The notes: generated from the letters alone by a model not told the origin. Positions 27,828 to 36,460 are shown, counted from the stretch's first letter. The stretch is DNA of 64,000 bases from Clostridiales bacterium (GCA_009911365.1 QXXF01000003.1:1-64000); one strand, 5' to 3'. A program made the numbers and translations.

Positions 27828-28075
27828 AATCTAAACCCCCCCTTTTGTAGCTGGCACGAAATTTTTTGCGTGCCTTCACACGGCCCCCCCTGATCCTATA
27901 GCTAAAAGCCGTGATTCAATAGACGCTTCCTCGCAACAAAGTTGCTTTTATTCGTGCGTCTAGTATACCATGGATTTTCTCTGAAAACACGATTAAAATT
28001 TATGAATCATGGTTTTACCATTTAAAGTCTTTTTCTGCTGCTTCGTATCTGCGTCTCTCCTATTAAAATGTGTCC

Positions 28076-29179
28076 CTATATCGCAGCGTAAAGAACTGTT
28101 TCCGTATAGTTAAAAGAATAGTGTCTTATCCAAAAACGATATTCTGGTACTAAACTATGCAGAAGATCCATAATATTGAGCACGTCTCCTGGTTTATGAT
28201 ATACAGAAATCGCACAAAGGGGTTTATCTCTCATAATAGCCTTTTCAGCTCCAACCAGTGCGTCATATTCTGAACCTTCTATATCCATTTTAATAAACCC
28301 TACCGGAGAATCTCCCACGATATCATCAATTGAAAGAATTTTGATTTCGACGCTGTCTTCTGGATTAACGTCCACTTCCTTAACTACTCTGCTATTCGTT
28401 GTTCCCAAAGATGTAAATCGAGCAACACTCGGACTTTTTCCTACGCCGGCTTGAAAAACTTTCATTTTTAAATCAGGATTGTTTTCTGCGATTTCTTTAC
28501 AATGAATGAAATTTCTTTCATCCGGTTCAAACGCAAAAATTTCTGAGAAATCGCCATTGCACCATTTGGCGAACCATAGCGAGGTTTCTCCCCTATAGCA
28601 TCCTGCGTCAACAAACGCTTTCCCTTTTGGGTAAAGTTTTGGAAATTCAAAATATTGCTTTGCGTATAAAACTTGTCTAGCCTCAATCCTTCCATAAATA
28701 TATGGCAACACATGACTTGCGGGAAAATTATTTTCAATTAAGTATCGCATTATTTCGTCTGCAGGCAACAAAGGTGTAATTACAACGTAACATTCCTCTT
28801 TGTTTTCAATTATATAATCTGGCGACAGTACCTGTTTGCCTAAAACGCCTTCAGCATATTTTTTGAAATCTCGATCACAAAAAGCATAAAAATCTTCTCT
28901 GCCCTTTAAAATCTTCTCCCCGTAAAACTCGCCCATAGCGCCTGCCCCATAAAGAATAATCTTTTTACCTTCGCTTTTCAACCTTTTAAACTCTTCTCTC
29001 CAAGTTGCTTGCTGCGCCCTATTCTTAATTCTGTTAATTCTGTTTAATGAAGAAAGTTCCATCATGGCATCCAAAGATCCTGAAAAATCATATCCCAGCC
29101 TTGCTAAAAAAATTTGTTGTGAAAGTTCATCTTTTAATCCGTTATAAAGTTCCCCTAATTTCTCATGATTAATTAACAT
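28076..29179 (-). CDS. FkbM-family methyltransferase with N-terminal Rossmann-like domain
   Basis: 367 residues. The N-terminal part has a nucleotide-binding-like motif (IILYGAGAMGEFYGEKIL), as in proteins of capsule and glycan loci. From about residue 185 the FkbM methyltransferase domain follows: GKAFVDAGCYRGETSLWF (SAM-binding motif I), IFAFEPDERNF, then VGFIKMDIEGSEYDAL, the FkbM hallmark. It probably O-methylates a sugar. It stands alone, more AT-rich than its neighbours, between the two copies of the duplicated Rpn unit, suggesting arrival by horizontal transfer. Substrate unknown. Confidence 0.85.
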   Translation of the reverse strand: MLINHEKLGELYNGLKDELSQQIFLARLGYDFSGSLDAMMELSSLNRINRIKNRAQQATWREEFKRLKSEGKKIILYGAGAMGEFYGEKILKGREDFYAFCDRDFKKYAEGVLGKQVLSPDYIIENKEECYVVITPLLPADEIMRYLIENNFPASHVLPYIYGRIEARQVLYAKQYFEFPKLYPKGKAFVDAGCYRGETSLWFAKWCNGDFSEIFAFEPDERNFIHCKEIAENNPDLKMKVFQAGVGKSPSVARFTSLGTTNSRVVKEVDVNPEDSVEIKILSIDDIVGDSPVGFIKMDIEGSEYDALVGAEKAIMRDKPLCAISVYHKPGDVLNIMDLLHSLVPEYRFWIRHYSFNYTETVLYAAI

Positions 29180-29619
29180 AATACTCTTTTGTATGATGTT
29201 TATACAGACATAAACACCCTATCTCCTTTCTAGTACAATATATTTACGATTAATATCTCTTACAGCCAGTTGGATGACAGACTCCTGCCAAGAGTCATAT
29301 TGCCTGCGGCGGACGCAGATTATAAATTATTGGTATATTTCAATGATTTTCCATTCATCGGCATTTTATCAATCCTTCTCTCTGTCCCACTTTTCTTAGA
29401 GATTTCAATGCTTCCAGGGAGTTCGTAAAGGTGTACTTTGATGAACTTTAGAAATTGAAAGTAACTCTAAAAGGATGTTGACAAATTCCGAAAAAACTAC
29501 TATCATTTTAAATAAAGATGACAAGAAATCGGCTTATTTAAAGCTAATTTCTCGTTAGATTGGAGAGTTCGCCAAAGTACACTTTGACGGACTTTTTGGT
29601 TTGCCCAGCATAGGTGAGT
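29180..29619. other. intergenic region with two related palindromes
   Basis: No gene is supported. Two related hairpin elements occur: GTTCGTAAAGGTGTACTTTG..GAAC near 29421-29448 and GTTCGCCAAAGTACACTTTG..GGAC near 29570-29598, the second followed by TTTTT. Each folds on itself (GTTCG.CAAAGT / ACTTTG.CG.AC). They may be old terminators or copies of a small palindromic repeat. Confidence 0.45.
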
Positions 29620-29719
29620 CTTTTTAATCCTTGCGGCCTGTGCGGTGATTCCGCTAGTCGTATATTGGAGCATAAAAAGAAGAGGATCCATTGTTCAACG
29701 GATCCTCGGGTTTGAGTAA
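29620..29719 (+). pseudogene. 3' fragment of an FtsX-type ABC permease
   Basis: The frame ending at TAA 29717-29719 encodes LILAACAVIPLVVYWSIKRR and then GSIVQRILGFE, which aligns with the last 30 residues of the permease ending at 26780 (IFAACAVVPLIAHW, KKGSIIERIREFE). Nothing upstream continues the match, so only the 3' end came with the duplication or survived. Confidence 0.8.
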
Positions 29720-29725
29720 AAGGTG

Positions 29726-29753
29726 GATCATCCGTTTGTGATTGCGGATGATC
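29726..29753 (+). terminator. terminator hairpin of the permease fragment
   Basis: GATCATCC and GGATGATC form a stem followed by TTTTC. It is the duplicated counterpart of 26786-26815. Confidence 0.6.
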
Positions 29754-29856
29754 TTTTCAGTGAAACATTGCGTTTTACCATATCGCCGTCATGGAGAATG
29801 ACTCTTCATTACGGCGATATTTCATGGTATTGTAGATCGTTTCTCTCCAGGCGATT

Positions 29857-30789
29857 TTACTTTGTGAAGCGGTCAAAATATTGACCCGCTTGCTCCTCAG
29901 TCAGATTGAATCTTCGCTGGAGTTTTGTCAGAATTTTGTCTTTTGCGAATCCCTCATCCAGATTGTCTAAAATCAGAGCCTCAATGCCTTCCTCTCGTCC
30001 TTTCCTTTGGCCTTCTTCTCGTCCTTCTTCTCGTCCTGCCTCTCGTCCTTCTTCTCGTCCTTCCTCCCGGCCCTGTTTTAGACCTTCTCTTCGGGCTTCG
30101 TACATCATCTGGTTGTGGTCACGGATGGCCTTTTCTCTAGCTTCATATTCCAGCCGCTTTTCTGCGCTTTGGCTGATGACTTGAAGTTGCTCGTAAGCGC
30201 TCTCAATGTATTTATTCCTGCTTGCCAGCATGTCAAACTCCTCCTTTCGTTCCGCATTGATGAATTTCGCCCATAGCAGAACGTCACTTGCGCCTTCCTT
30301 CAATTCTTCCGGCAGCTTTGGCAGCTCCAGGACGTGGAATTCCATTTTATCCGTGTAAAGGATACGCTTGGTGTCTTCCGAGATGTGAAAACGTGAGTAA
30401 AAACCCAGCTCGTCCCCAAACAGCTTGAAGTCCAGGACACTGATACTTACGCACTTTTTGAAGGATGAGTAATCTTCGCCCGCATGGATTTGCTCCGTGT
30501 ACATCTTCGCCGTGTAGAACAGCGAGCGATCTGCCCACACGCCCAGAGGAGAAAGCTGAATCTCAATGTCAATCTCCGTGTCATCATTGAGCAGAACCCG
30601 CACGTCCAAGATCCCCAGCTTGTCGTCCTTATGTTCCTTCCTCAAGTTGGTGTTCAGGATTTTCGTTTCTCGGATATCAGATGGATCCAGGCCCAGCATT
30701 GCCGACAAGAAGCCGACTCTAGCCTGTTCGTTCATCATGATTTCTTTAAAGGCGAAATCAATTTTTGGTTTCATTAAAAAATCTGTCAT
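29857..30789 (-). CDS. Rpn-family recombination-promoting nuclease/putative transposase, copy 2
   Basis: 310 residues, a close paralogue of the protein encoded at 26919-27827 and identical over most of the first 50 residues (MTDFLMKPKIDFAFKEIM). The nuclease core motif is ILDVRVLLNDDTEIDIEIQLS. The Gly/Arg/Glu repeat region is longer (REEGREAGREEGREEGQRKG), accounting for the 8-residue difference. Intact frame. The two genes probably derive from duplication of the whole locus rather than transposition, because flanking sequences are duplicated with them. Confidence 0.85.
   Translation of the reverse strand: MTDFLMKPKIDFAFKEIMMNEQARVGFLSAMLGLDPSDIRETKILNTNLRKEHKDDKLGILDVRVLLNDDTEIDIEIQLSPLGVWADRSLFYTAKMYTEQIHAGEDYSSFKKCVSISVLDFKLFGDELGFYSRFHISEDTKRILYTDKMEFHVLELPKLPEELKEGASDVLLWAKFINAERKEEFDMLASRNKYIESAYEQLQVISQSAEKRLEYEAREKAIRDHNQMMYEARREGLKQGREEGREEGREAGREEGREEGQRKGREEGIEALILDNLDEGFAKDKILTKLQRRFNLTEEQAGQYFDRFTK
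29994..30077 (-). repeat. 12-bp tandem repeats inside the second Rpn gene
   Basis: Six to seven imperfect 12-bp units (CTTCTCGTCCTT-like on the plus strand) encode the Gly-Arg-Glu-Glu run. Units are more alike within this array than to those of copy 1, as expected from slippage after duplication. Confidence 0.75.
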
Positions 30790-30996
30790 AATCTAATCCC
30801 CCTTTTTGCAACTAGCACCAAATTTTTGCGTGCCTTCACGCAGCGTTCCCCTAAAACTATGATTTTAAGCCGTGATGCAATGAACGCTTCCCCTCGGAAC
30901 GCTGTTTTAATTAGTTGTGTTCATTATACCACGGTTTTGAAATAAAAACATAATCAAAATTTCTGAACCACTTTCTGAATAGAGGTTGCTGGAACA

Positions 30997-31202
30997 AATG
31001 AATTGAAAACTGGGGGAGGCGCTGTGAATATTGGTCCAGTGGAAATCAACGGAAAAGATAAGAACGGAAAACGGACCCGCAAACGATGAGAGGTGGATTT
31101 TATCGCCTATAGAAGGAAACAATAAATACTATATTCAATCTGCTTTTGTGCTTCCAGATGAAGGGAAGAAAAAGCAGGAGAAACGGTTGGTAATAAATTA
31201 GA
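30997..31202 (+). pseudogene. C-terminal fragment of a DUF4143-type ATPase
   Basis: Two adjacent frames encode VNIGPVEINGKDKNGKRTRK, then after a stop EVDFIA, and after a frameshift NNKYYIQSAFVLPDEGKKKQ. This order matches the C-terminal nuclease-like part of AAA/DUF4143 proteins, compare KGKDGRVVRKQLEVDFVC and YHIQSAYSLLDEEKQAQE in the gene at 4517-5812. One in-frame TGA and one frameshift are visible. The rest of the gene is absent. Confidence 0.7.
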
Positions 31203-31233
31203 GAAACAGGAAATAATTTGGCTATTCGCAACA

Positions 31234-31602
31234 ATGAAAAAAGAGGATCGGGACATGCTCTATGATACTCTGAAAAACATATTAGAAGGTTTTAATACAA
31301 AACAGAACATACAGAAGATTTCCAAAGCGTTGAAAGAAAACGCAGAGTTGGAAGCGAGTCCAAATGTTACAGAATTTGCGGAATCTTTGAAAATGATGAT
31401 CGGGGAATTAATAGCACAGGCATGCGAAATGGCAGGGCTAGTGTATCAGCATCATTGTGTAGAGGGAAGATCCATGGCAGAGACAGCTAGCGTCATGAAC
31501 ACAGATGAGAAAACCTTATGGCTTATGACGCAATATTATGATCTGAAAAACGCTGAAAAGGAAAGCAAAGATTATAATCATTACGTTACACAGGCTACAT
31601 AA
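31234..31602 (+). CDS. hypothetical helical protein
   Basis: 122 residues, almost entirely helical by composition, with no signal or membrane segment. I do not recognise the family. The C-terminal half (GRSMAETASVMNTDEKTLWLMTQYY) has the look of a helix-turn-helix. The RBS before ATG 31234 is weak. It is followed by a strong terminator hairpin, which supports a real transcription unit. Confidence 0.45.
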   Translation: MKKEDRDMLYDTLKNILEGFNTKQNIQKISKALKENAELEASPNVTEFAESLKMMIGELIAQACEMAGLVYQHHCVEGRSMAETASVMNTDEKTLWLMTQYYDLKNAEKESKDYNHYVTQAT

Positions 31603-31620
31603 GGCAACTATGGCAACGTT

Positions 31621-31658
31621 TTACCGCCAAAGGAGCGATCGGCTCCATTTGGCGGTAA
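31621..31658. terminator. bidirectional terminator hairpin
   Basis: TTACCGCCAAA and TTTGGCGGTAA form an 11-bp stem around an inner stem GGAGC/GGCTCC. The region separates the plus-strand gene ending at 31602 from the minus-strand gene ending at 31718. Confidence 0.7.
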
Positions 31659-31717
31659 ATGCTTCAATCATGAGAAATCATGGATACTTTTGCTGTCGTA
31701 GAATTTCCTTCCAAAGT

Positions 31718-32632
31718 CTATTTCCACAATTTATCAGGGTATAGCCCTTTGTCCTTCATGGATTGCAGTGCGGCTGTGACCATTTCTTTGTCAGCCCGAT
31801 AGGTGACCCCGTACCATTTATCCGGTGATGGCAGCACTTTCACAGTGGCCTTCCCTTCTTTGATCAGCTCATCTGTGACCAGCGGCAAATAGAACTCCCC
31901 TTTGAGCGGATTTTCCCGCAAGGTTTTTTCCAGGAACCCAGGGAGCCGCTGCTCCATTTCTTTCATCATATATAGGGTGTATCCCCAGAAATTCATGGAA
32001 ACTGTTGCGTCATTGGGAAGCTGGTGCCAAGTTTCTCCCTCATCTTCCGAATAGCAAATGCCATCTGGCTGCCACATGACTTTGGTCCGTTCCGTGATCT
32101 GGGTCAGTATGCCGTCTGGAGAAACCTCACATACGCCCCGAGCCACATGGCCGTTTTCTGTGACCGTGTTTTCCAGCTTAAAGCCTGCCATGCAAAAACA
32201 ATGCTCATTCCCATTGTTTAGCAGAAAATCGTAGATGCTCTGAAAACCGCCTGGCCCATAGTAATCATCCGCATTGATCACAGTGAAAGGCCCGTCGACC
32301 AGGTGACGGCAGCTCAGCACCGCATGAGCGGTTCCCCAAGGTTTTTGCCGCTCCTCCGGAATCGCATATCCTTCTGGAATGTCATCCAGCTTTTGGAACG
32401 CATAGTTCACTTCCAGGTGTTTCCCCGCTCGATCATCGATTAAGGCCCGGAAATCCTCTTCCATTTCTTCTTTTATGACAAAGATGACTTTTTTAAAACC
32501 AGCCATCATGGCATCGTATAAAGAAAAATCCAAAATGATTTCCCCTTGATCTGTGATGGGATCCATCTGTTTGAGACCACCGTAGCGGGAACCCATGCCA
32601 GCAGCCATGATAATCAAAGTCGGTTCTTTCAT
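31718..32632 (-). CDS. sugar-1-phosphate nucleotidyltransferase
   Basis: 304 residues. The N-terminal GT-A-like nucleotidyltransferase signature is TLIIMAAGMGSRYGGLKQMDPI, with the sugar-binding part VINADDYYGPGGF and a C-terminal part ending in KWYGVTYRADKEMV. It resembles the bacterial NTP_transferase group with UTP-glucose-1-phosphate and dTDP-glucose enzymes, but the exact nucleotide and sugar cannot be told by eye. RBS GAGGAAGG. Single-gene transcript as far as visible. Cytoplasmic. Confidence 0.82.
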   Translation of the reverse strand: MKEPTLIIMAAGMGSRYGGLKQMDPITDQGEIILDFSLYDAMMAGFKKVIFVIKEEMEEDFRALIDDRAGKHLEVNYAFQKLDDIPEGYAIPEERQKPWGTAHAVLSCRHLVDGPFTVINADDYYGPGGFQSIYDFLLNNGNEHCFCMAGFKLENTVTENGHVARGVCEVSPDGILTQITERTKVMWQPDGICYSEDEGETWHQLPNDATVSMNFWGYTLYMMKEMEQRLPGFLEKTLRENPLKGEFYLPLVTDELIKEGKATVKVLPSPDKWYGVTYRADKEMVTAALQSMKDKGLYPDKLWK

Positions 32633-32772
32633 AATCCTTCCTCTTTTCGTGGTTATTTCCTTCTATTATACGATAAAGATGGCGGCAGGGCAAGATTGAA
32701 ACTGTTATGCTTGCTTGATTTTGGGAGCGGAAGCTTGTATAATAGGGCTGTAAACATGAAATGAGGTGGAAC

Positions 32773-33240
32773 ATGGGATACGAGCAGGGAAAGGGGATTT
32801 TTGTCACTGGATTTTTAGGAAGCGACCGGAAAGGCCTGGCGGAAAAGCTGGCAGCTGAACTGGGCTACCGAGCCATGGATCTTGACACAGAAATTGAAAA
32901 AGCAGATGGACGCAGCGTTCAGCGGATCTGTATGACCATGGGGGAACATGAGTATCGGAACAAGGAGTACGAAACTCTGGAAAAACTGACTTCCATGGAA
33001 AGGATCGTTGTTTCCTGCGGAGACGGGGTATTGCTGGATGACATGAGTCGTGAGATTTTATCACAAAATCAGGTGGTGATCGCTGACGCAGAGCTAGGCC
33101 CTGAGGAATTGTGGGAAAAGGCCAAGGGCCAAACGGGTATTCCGTACGCATTCATGCAGATGGGAGATGAAACGGCGCGCAGGGAGAAATTCATGGTGCT
33201 TTATCAACAGCGCAAGGGCATGTATCAGGAGTTTCAATAA
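32773..33240 (+). CDS. shikimate-kinase-like protein with a degenerate P-loop
   Basis: 155 residues. The overall order follows shikimate kinase: glycine-rich loop, LGYRAMDLDTEIEKADGRSV (the DxD-containing substrate site of SK is normally DLDxxIE), MGEHEYRNKEYETL (normally GE..FR..E), and CGDGVLLDD where SK has GGGxV. The P-loop, normally GxxGxGKST, reads TGFLGSDRKG, so the Gly-Lys-Ser/Thr triad is gone. Start 32773 is chosen for GAGGTGG upstream. It is either a non-catalytic paralogue or a decaying one. Whether a true aroK exists elsewhere cannot be seen. Confidence 0.65.
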   Translation: MGYEQGKGIFVTGFLGSDRKGLAEKLAAELGYRAMDLDTEIEKADGRSVQRICMTMGEHEYRNKEYETLEKLTSMERIVVSCGDGVLLDDMSREILSQNQVVIADAELGPEELWEKAKGQTGIPYAFMQMGDETARREKFMVLYQQRKGMYQEFQ

Positions 33241-33352
33241 ACAGGTCGTGACCTGATTGACAATTGCGTCAAATATATGGATGATGGGAGAATGGATTTT
33301 AAAATACCTGGACCCGTAACAAAAGCTTGATGATAATAAGGAGGTTTCAAAT

Positions 33353-33901
33353 ATGATACACAAAGGTGAAGATGCGGAAAAAAGGGCTGCTTTGGCAGTT
33401 GCGGAGAAGATGGCGGCAGCGGCCAAGACTGCGCCAAAGGGTTCCGGAGTGGACGATGTGATTGTTCTGATTTTAGATGGGGAAGATAAAGCCGTTCTGA
33501 GCAGACACATGCGCAATATCGCAGGTGAAGTCAATTTGGAGTTCTTTAATCGAGATGCGGGAAACGTGGACGCTAGTCACTGTGTCGTGTTAATCGGCAT
33601 GGTGGATAATCCGCTGTACATCAAGGGCTGCGGCATGTGCGGGTTTAAAAATTGCAGAGAGAGGAAAATGGCCGGGACGCACTGCGCCTTTAATCTGACG
33701 GATCTGGGAATCGCCATGGGATCAGCTGTTTCCGTTGCAGCGGACAATCGCATGGATAATAGAGTGCTTTACTCTGCGGGCCAGGCCGCGCTCCGTATGG
33801 GATGCTTTCCGCCTGCTGTGAAAGTATGCTACGGAATCCCTCTAGCCACAGGTTCCAAGAGCATTTTCTTTGACCGGGATCCGGCCAATGTGATGGCGTG
33901 A
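33353..33901 (+). CDS. DUF2148 ferredoxin-domain protein
   Basis: 182 residues, of the DUF2148 family of small anaerobe proteins with a conserved four-cysteine cluster, here GCGMCGFKNCRERKMAGTHC (Cys spaced like an iron-sulfur ligand set). The conserved GIAMGSAVSVAAD and the C-terminal YGIPLATGSKSIFFDRD are intact. Function unestablished; electron transfer is assumed from the cluster. RBS AAGGAGG. Monocistronic. Confidence 0.85.
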   Translation: MIHKGEDAEKRAALAVAEKMAAAAKTAPKGSGVDDVIVLILDGEDKAVLSRHMRNIAGEVNLEFFNRDAGNVDASHCVVLIGMVDNPLYIKGCGMCGFKNCRERKMAGTHCAFNLTDLGIAMGSAVSVAADNRMDNRVLYSAGQAALRMGCFPPAVKVCYGIPLATGSKSIFFDRDPANVMA

Positions 33902-33990
33902 CATTACGTAGATGAATAGAGAGTGATATGAAACATGCGCCCTGCTGTGGAAATCCTAGCGGAGCACTTGTATGAAGGGGTAAAACTACC

Positions 33991-34782
33991 ATGAAAAAAG
34001 ATATATTTTATTGACAGTTGTATTGATGCTGCTACTCACCACGCTTCCAGCCAATGCCGCCATAGCCAATGGGAAGCTCCAAAACGCAGGCTTCGTGGCT
34101 ACTCCTGTCAGTTCCGGGCAGCAAGCAAATTATGACGCTTATCGATATGGATCCTATATTTACTATTCCTGTCATGGTTCATACAAGGGAAATCGTTGTG
34201 TGAACTATATTTATCGGATGAAGAACGATGGCACGGGCAATGTGAAAATCGCTACGGTCAACAAGGGCGGCAGCGGCTGGATCCAGCTGATTTATGGAAA
34301 AACGCTGGTTTATACCACCTCGGACTCGGGTTCCGGCACTTATGTGACAGTGGTGAACCTCAAAACGAAGCAGAAGAAGTTTCTCAAGAATTTCCATGCC
34401 ACTTTCCCGGCGGATTACACATTGAGTGGGAAGAGGGAAGCCATAGAGCCGTATCATTACAAGAACTATTTTGTCGCTGCCACTGCTACTGGTGCGGTCA
34501 TGGAGCGGCCTCTGTGGATTTTTAACACAAAAACCAACAAGCCGAAACATTACGAAAAAAGGCTGGGGGATTGCGATCAAAGGAAAGCAAGTTTACTATC
34601 TGGAAAGCGTGGGAAGCAAAATCGCACTCAAAAGCTGTAGCTTGAAGGGAGCAAATAAAAAGACGCTGAAAACAGTCAAGGCGAAAAAAGATCCTTCTGC
34701 GGTCATTAGCAGTGCTTCTGGGAAATCCTGTGTTTTCCAAGTGGATGGAAAAACGTACAAGTACAAATATAAAAAGAAATAA
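33991..34782 (+). pseudogene. secreted protein gene with two poly-A frameshifts (DUF5050-like)
   Basis: Joining three frames gives a secreted protein of about 263 residues. From ATG 33991 the A-run is six long; with one more A the gene would read MKKRYILL and then run into TVVLMLLLTTLPANA, a normal signal peptide. The second frame (34011 to about 34556) contains repeated beta-propeller-like units (YGSYIYYSCHGSYKGN, YIYRMKNDGTGNVKIATV), as in DUF5050 proteins. At a second A-run (34555-34560) the match moves to another frame (GWGIAIKGKQVYYLES..) and runs to 34782. So both lesions are single-base homopolymer changes. Phase variation or sequencing errors are alternatives to decay. Confidence 0.75.
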
Positions 34783-34836
34783 TGAACTCTTCAGAAAATC
34801 AGGTATGCATAGAGAGTAACAATAATGCGAGCAAAA

Positions 34837-34877
34837 ACAAGGTTCGTGGTGGGGAACCCCCTTGAGCCTTGTTTTTT
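34837..34877 (+). terminator. rho-independent terminator
   Basis: AACAAGG pairs with CCTTGTT, with an inner GGGG/CCCC pairing, and TTTTTT follows, about 60 bp after 34782. Confidence 0.7.
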
Positions 34878-34925
34878 GATTGGTTGATAGATGATATTCA
34901 ATTATGCGGAAAAGGCTTTTGCACT

Positions 34926-35561
34926 TTAAAGCTTTGGCTCTTTTCCTGTGGTGAGGCGGTCTTCTATGGACACAATGATCATCAAAACCGCCAGGCCCAG
35001 GCACCAGCCGCCCAGCACATCCGTTGGAAAATGGACGCCCATATAAATGCGGCTCAGGCCGATGAACACCAGAGGGACGCACAGCAAGACTGTCAGCATA
35101 TTGGCCGTCCGCCTATCTTTCACATATTTTCGCACTAGGAAAATCAATAAGCCAAAGACCACCATGCTAGTGATAGAATGGCCGCTGGTAAAGGAATAGC
35201 CGCCTTGTTCGATCAAGTGCAGGCTCACGTCGGGACGGGGACGTTTGAATATGATCTTTACACCTTTGTTGAGCAGAGTAATGAAAAATGCGCTGGATGA
35301 AACAGGGATCCCATAATGCGTTCTGGTTTTGGGAATGATCAGCAGCAAAAGGCAGAGCCCTGTGATGGACTGCCAGTTTCCCATGTATGTGATTACTTTT
35401 AAAACAGCGGTCAGCTGTTCGCTGCGGATGGAATAAAACCACTGCCTGATGACCGTATCAAAGGCAAGCGTGTGTTGAGCAGCCACAAATCCTGCGATAA
35501 CAGCGAACGCCACAAAGCCGCAAATCATGATGATGGTTCTTTTTTTTGTCATGGATCCCAC
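34926..35561 (-). CDS. PAP2-family membrane phosphatase
   Basis: 211 residues (208 if the ATG at 35552 is used; the GTG at 35561 has AAAGGA at better spacing). About six transmembrane helices. The three PAP2 catalytic motifs are complete: KIIFKRPRP (KxxxxxxRP), YSFTSGHS (SGH) and SRIYMGVHFPTDVLGG (SRxxxxxHxxxD). Such enzymes dephosphorylate lipids such as undecaprenyl-diphosphate or phosphatidic acid at the outer membrane face. The exact substrate cannot be told. Confidence 0.88.
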   Translation of the reverse strand: MGSMTKKRTIIMICGFVAFAVIAGFVAAQHTLAFDTVIRQWFYSIRSEQLTAVLKVITYMGNWQSITGLCLLLLIIPKTRTHYGIPVSSSAFFITLLNKGVKIIFKRPRPDVSLHLIEQGGYSFTSGHSITSMVVFGLLIFLVRKYVKDRRTANMLTVLLCVPLVFIGLSRIYMGVHFPTDVLGGWCLGLAVLMIIVSIEDRLTTGKEPKL

Positions 35562-35884
35562 CAGTTTCCTTTCTGTTTACGCAATGGCACTTTCTTCTAT
35601 TATATACGGTTTCCCCGGAATCTTCACTATATAAAATATGAAAAATGAGAGTGCTTTTTTAAATTACAAGCTCTGGTTAATTCGTGTATATTGAGGCTAT
35701 CTTGTGGCTTGATCTTAGACACGCTAACGAATGGAGAGCCGATGCCCATGGTGGAGGATGCTATTTTGGCTCTGAGTTTTCTAGCATGCCTTGAAAAAAC
35801 AAATGCTATAGTATACAATTAGGGTGTAAAAAGCACAAAAATCGGTTCAAGAAAATATATTGAAAAATGGAGAAAAGCCATCCC
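35562..35884. other. divergent intergenic region
   Basis: 323 bp between divergent genes. AT-rich with TATATA-like stretches (near 35600 and 35812) that may hold both promoters. A minus-strand open frame here shows no family resemblance and no RBS. Confidence 0.4.
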
Positions 35885-36460
35885 ATGTTATACGAAAACG
35901 AAATCTTTAAAAATTTACAATATGAGGGCGATTACATTGAAGATTTGACCTTTGCGGACTGCGCGTTTCACAACTGCCGCATTTACGAAACAGAGATCCG
36001 GCATTGTAGTTTTAAGAGCTGCACGTTTCAGGACTGTGTGATTTTAAACAACAAATATCAATTCACAGATGCCATTGACAATCGCTTCTCTCAGTGCTCC
36101 TTGGTGGGTATGGCCTGGAACGATGTGGAACGGGAAAACAATATGATGCTTCCATTTTCCGCTTTTGAAGAATGTACCTTGAAACACAATTTGTTTATCA
36201 GTTTTAAAATGAAGAAATTCGACTTCTCGGACTGTGACCTGCAGGGCAGCACCTTTCAGCATTGCGATTTACAGAAAAGCCTGTTCCGGCGTACAGGGCT
36301 AAAGGACGTGAATTTCCAGCAGAACAACTTGATGGGCGCAGACTTTCGGGATGCTTTTGACTATGGTATATCCTTGGAAAACAACAAACTGAAAAAAGCG
36401 AAGTTCTCTTTCCCTGATGCGATCCGCTTGCTTTCGGCAACAGGCATCATCGTGGAATAA
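35885..36460 (+). CDS. pentapeptide-repeat protein
   Basis: 191 residues made mainly of A(D/N)LxX-type pentapeptides forming a right-handed quadrilateral beta-helix: LTFADCAFHNCRIYETEI, HCSFKSCTFQDCVI, FDFSDCDLQGSTFQHCDLQK, VNFQQNNLMGADF. Length and pattern resemble the McbG/Qnr-like group, which mimic DNA and protect gyrase, but this cannot be concluded from the repeats alone. The break near residues 60-90 is a loop-like insertion. The ATG at 35885 is preferred to that at 35867 because a GGAG lies before it, though spacing is long. Confidence 0.8.
   Translation: MLYENEIFKNLQYEGDYIEDLTFADCAFHNCRIYETEIRHCSFKSCTFQDCVILNNKYQFTDAIDNRFSQCSLVGMAWNDVERENNMMLPFSAFEECTLKHNLFISFKMKKFDFSDCDLQGSTFQHCDLQKSLFRRTGLKDVNFQQNNLMGADFRDAFDYGISLENNKLKKAKFSFPDAIRLLSATGIIVE

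Larger units (their letters stand above)
26690..27990. repeat. segmental duplication, copy 1 (permease end, terminator, Rpn gene, upstream region)
   Basis: This stretch is matched in the same order and orientation by 29620-30960: the last 30 codons of an FtsX permease, a terminator hairpin, a region with TATCGCCGTCATG, the Rpn-family gene, and about 160 bp upstream of it (GCGTGCCTTCAC, AAGCCGTGAT.CAAT). Limits are approximate because the flanks have diverged. The FkbM methyltransferase lies between the copies. Confidence 0.7.
29620..30960. repeat. segmental duplication, copy 2
   Basis: Counterpart of 26690-27990 with the same order of permease end, terminator, Rpn gene and upstream sequence. 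The Rpn coding parts are much more alike than the intergenic parts. Both copies are direct repeats and could recombine to delete the FkbM gene between them. Confidence 0.7.

Noticed and set aside
27000-30100. Possible CRISPR array from the regular 12-bp units
   Set aside because: Units are contiguous without spacers and encode Gly-Arg-Glu-Glu runs in frame; there are no cas genes nearby.
35627-35818. Minus-strand frame of 63 codons between the PAP2 and pentapeptide genes
   Set aside because: No start signal and no recognisable domain; it lies in the divergent promoter region.
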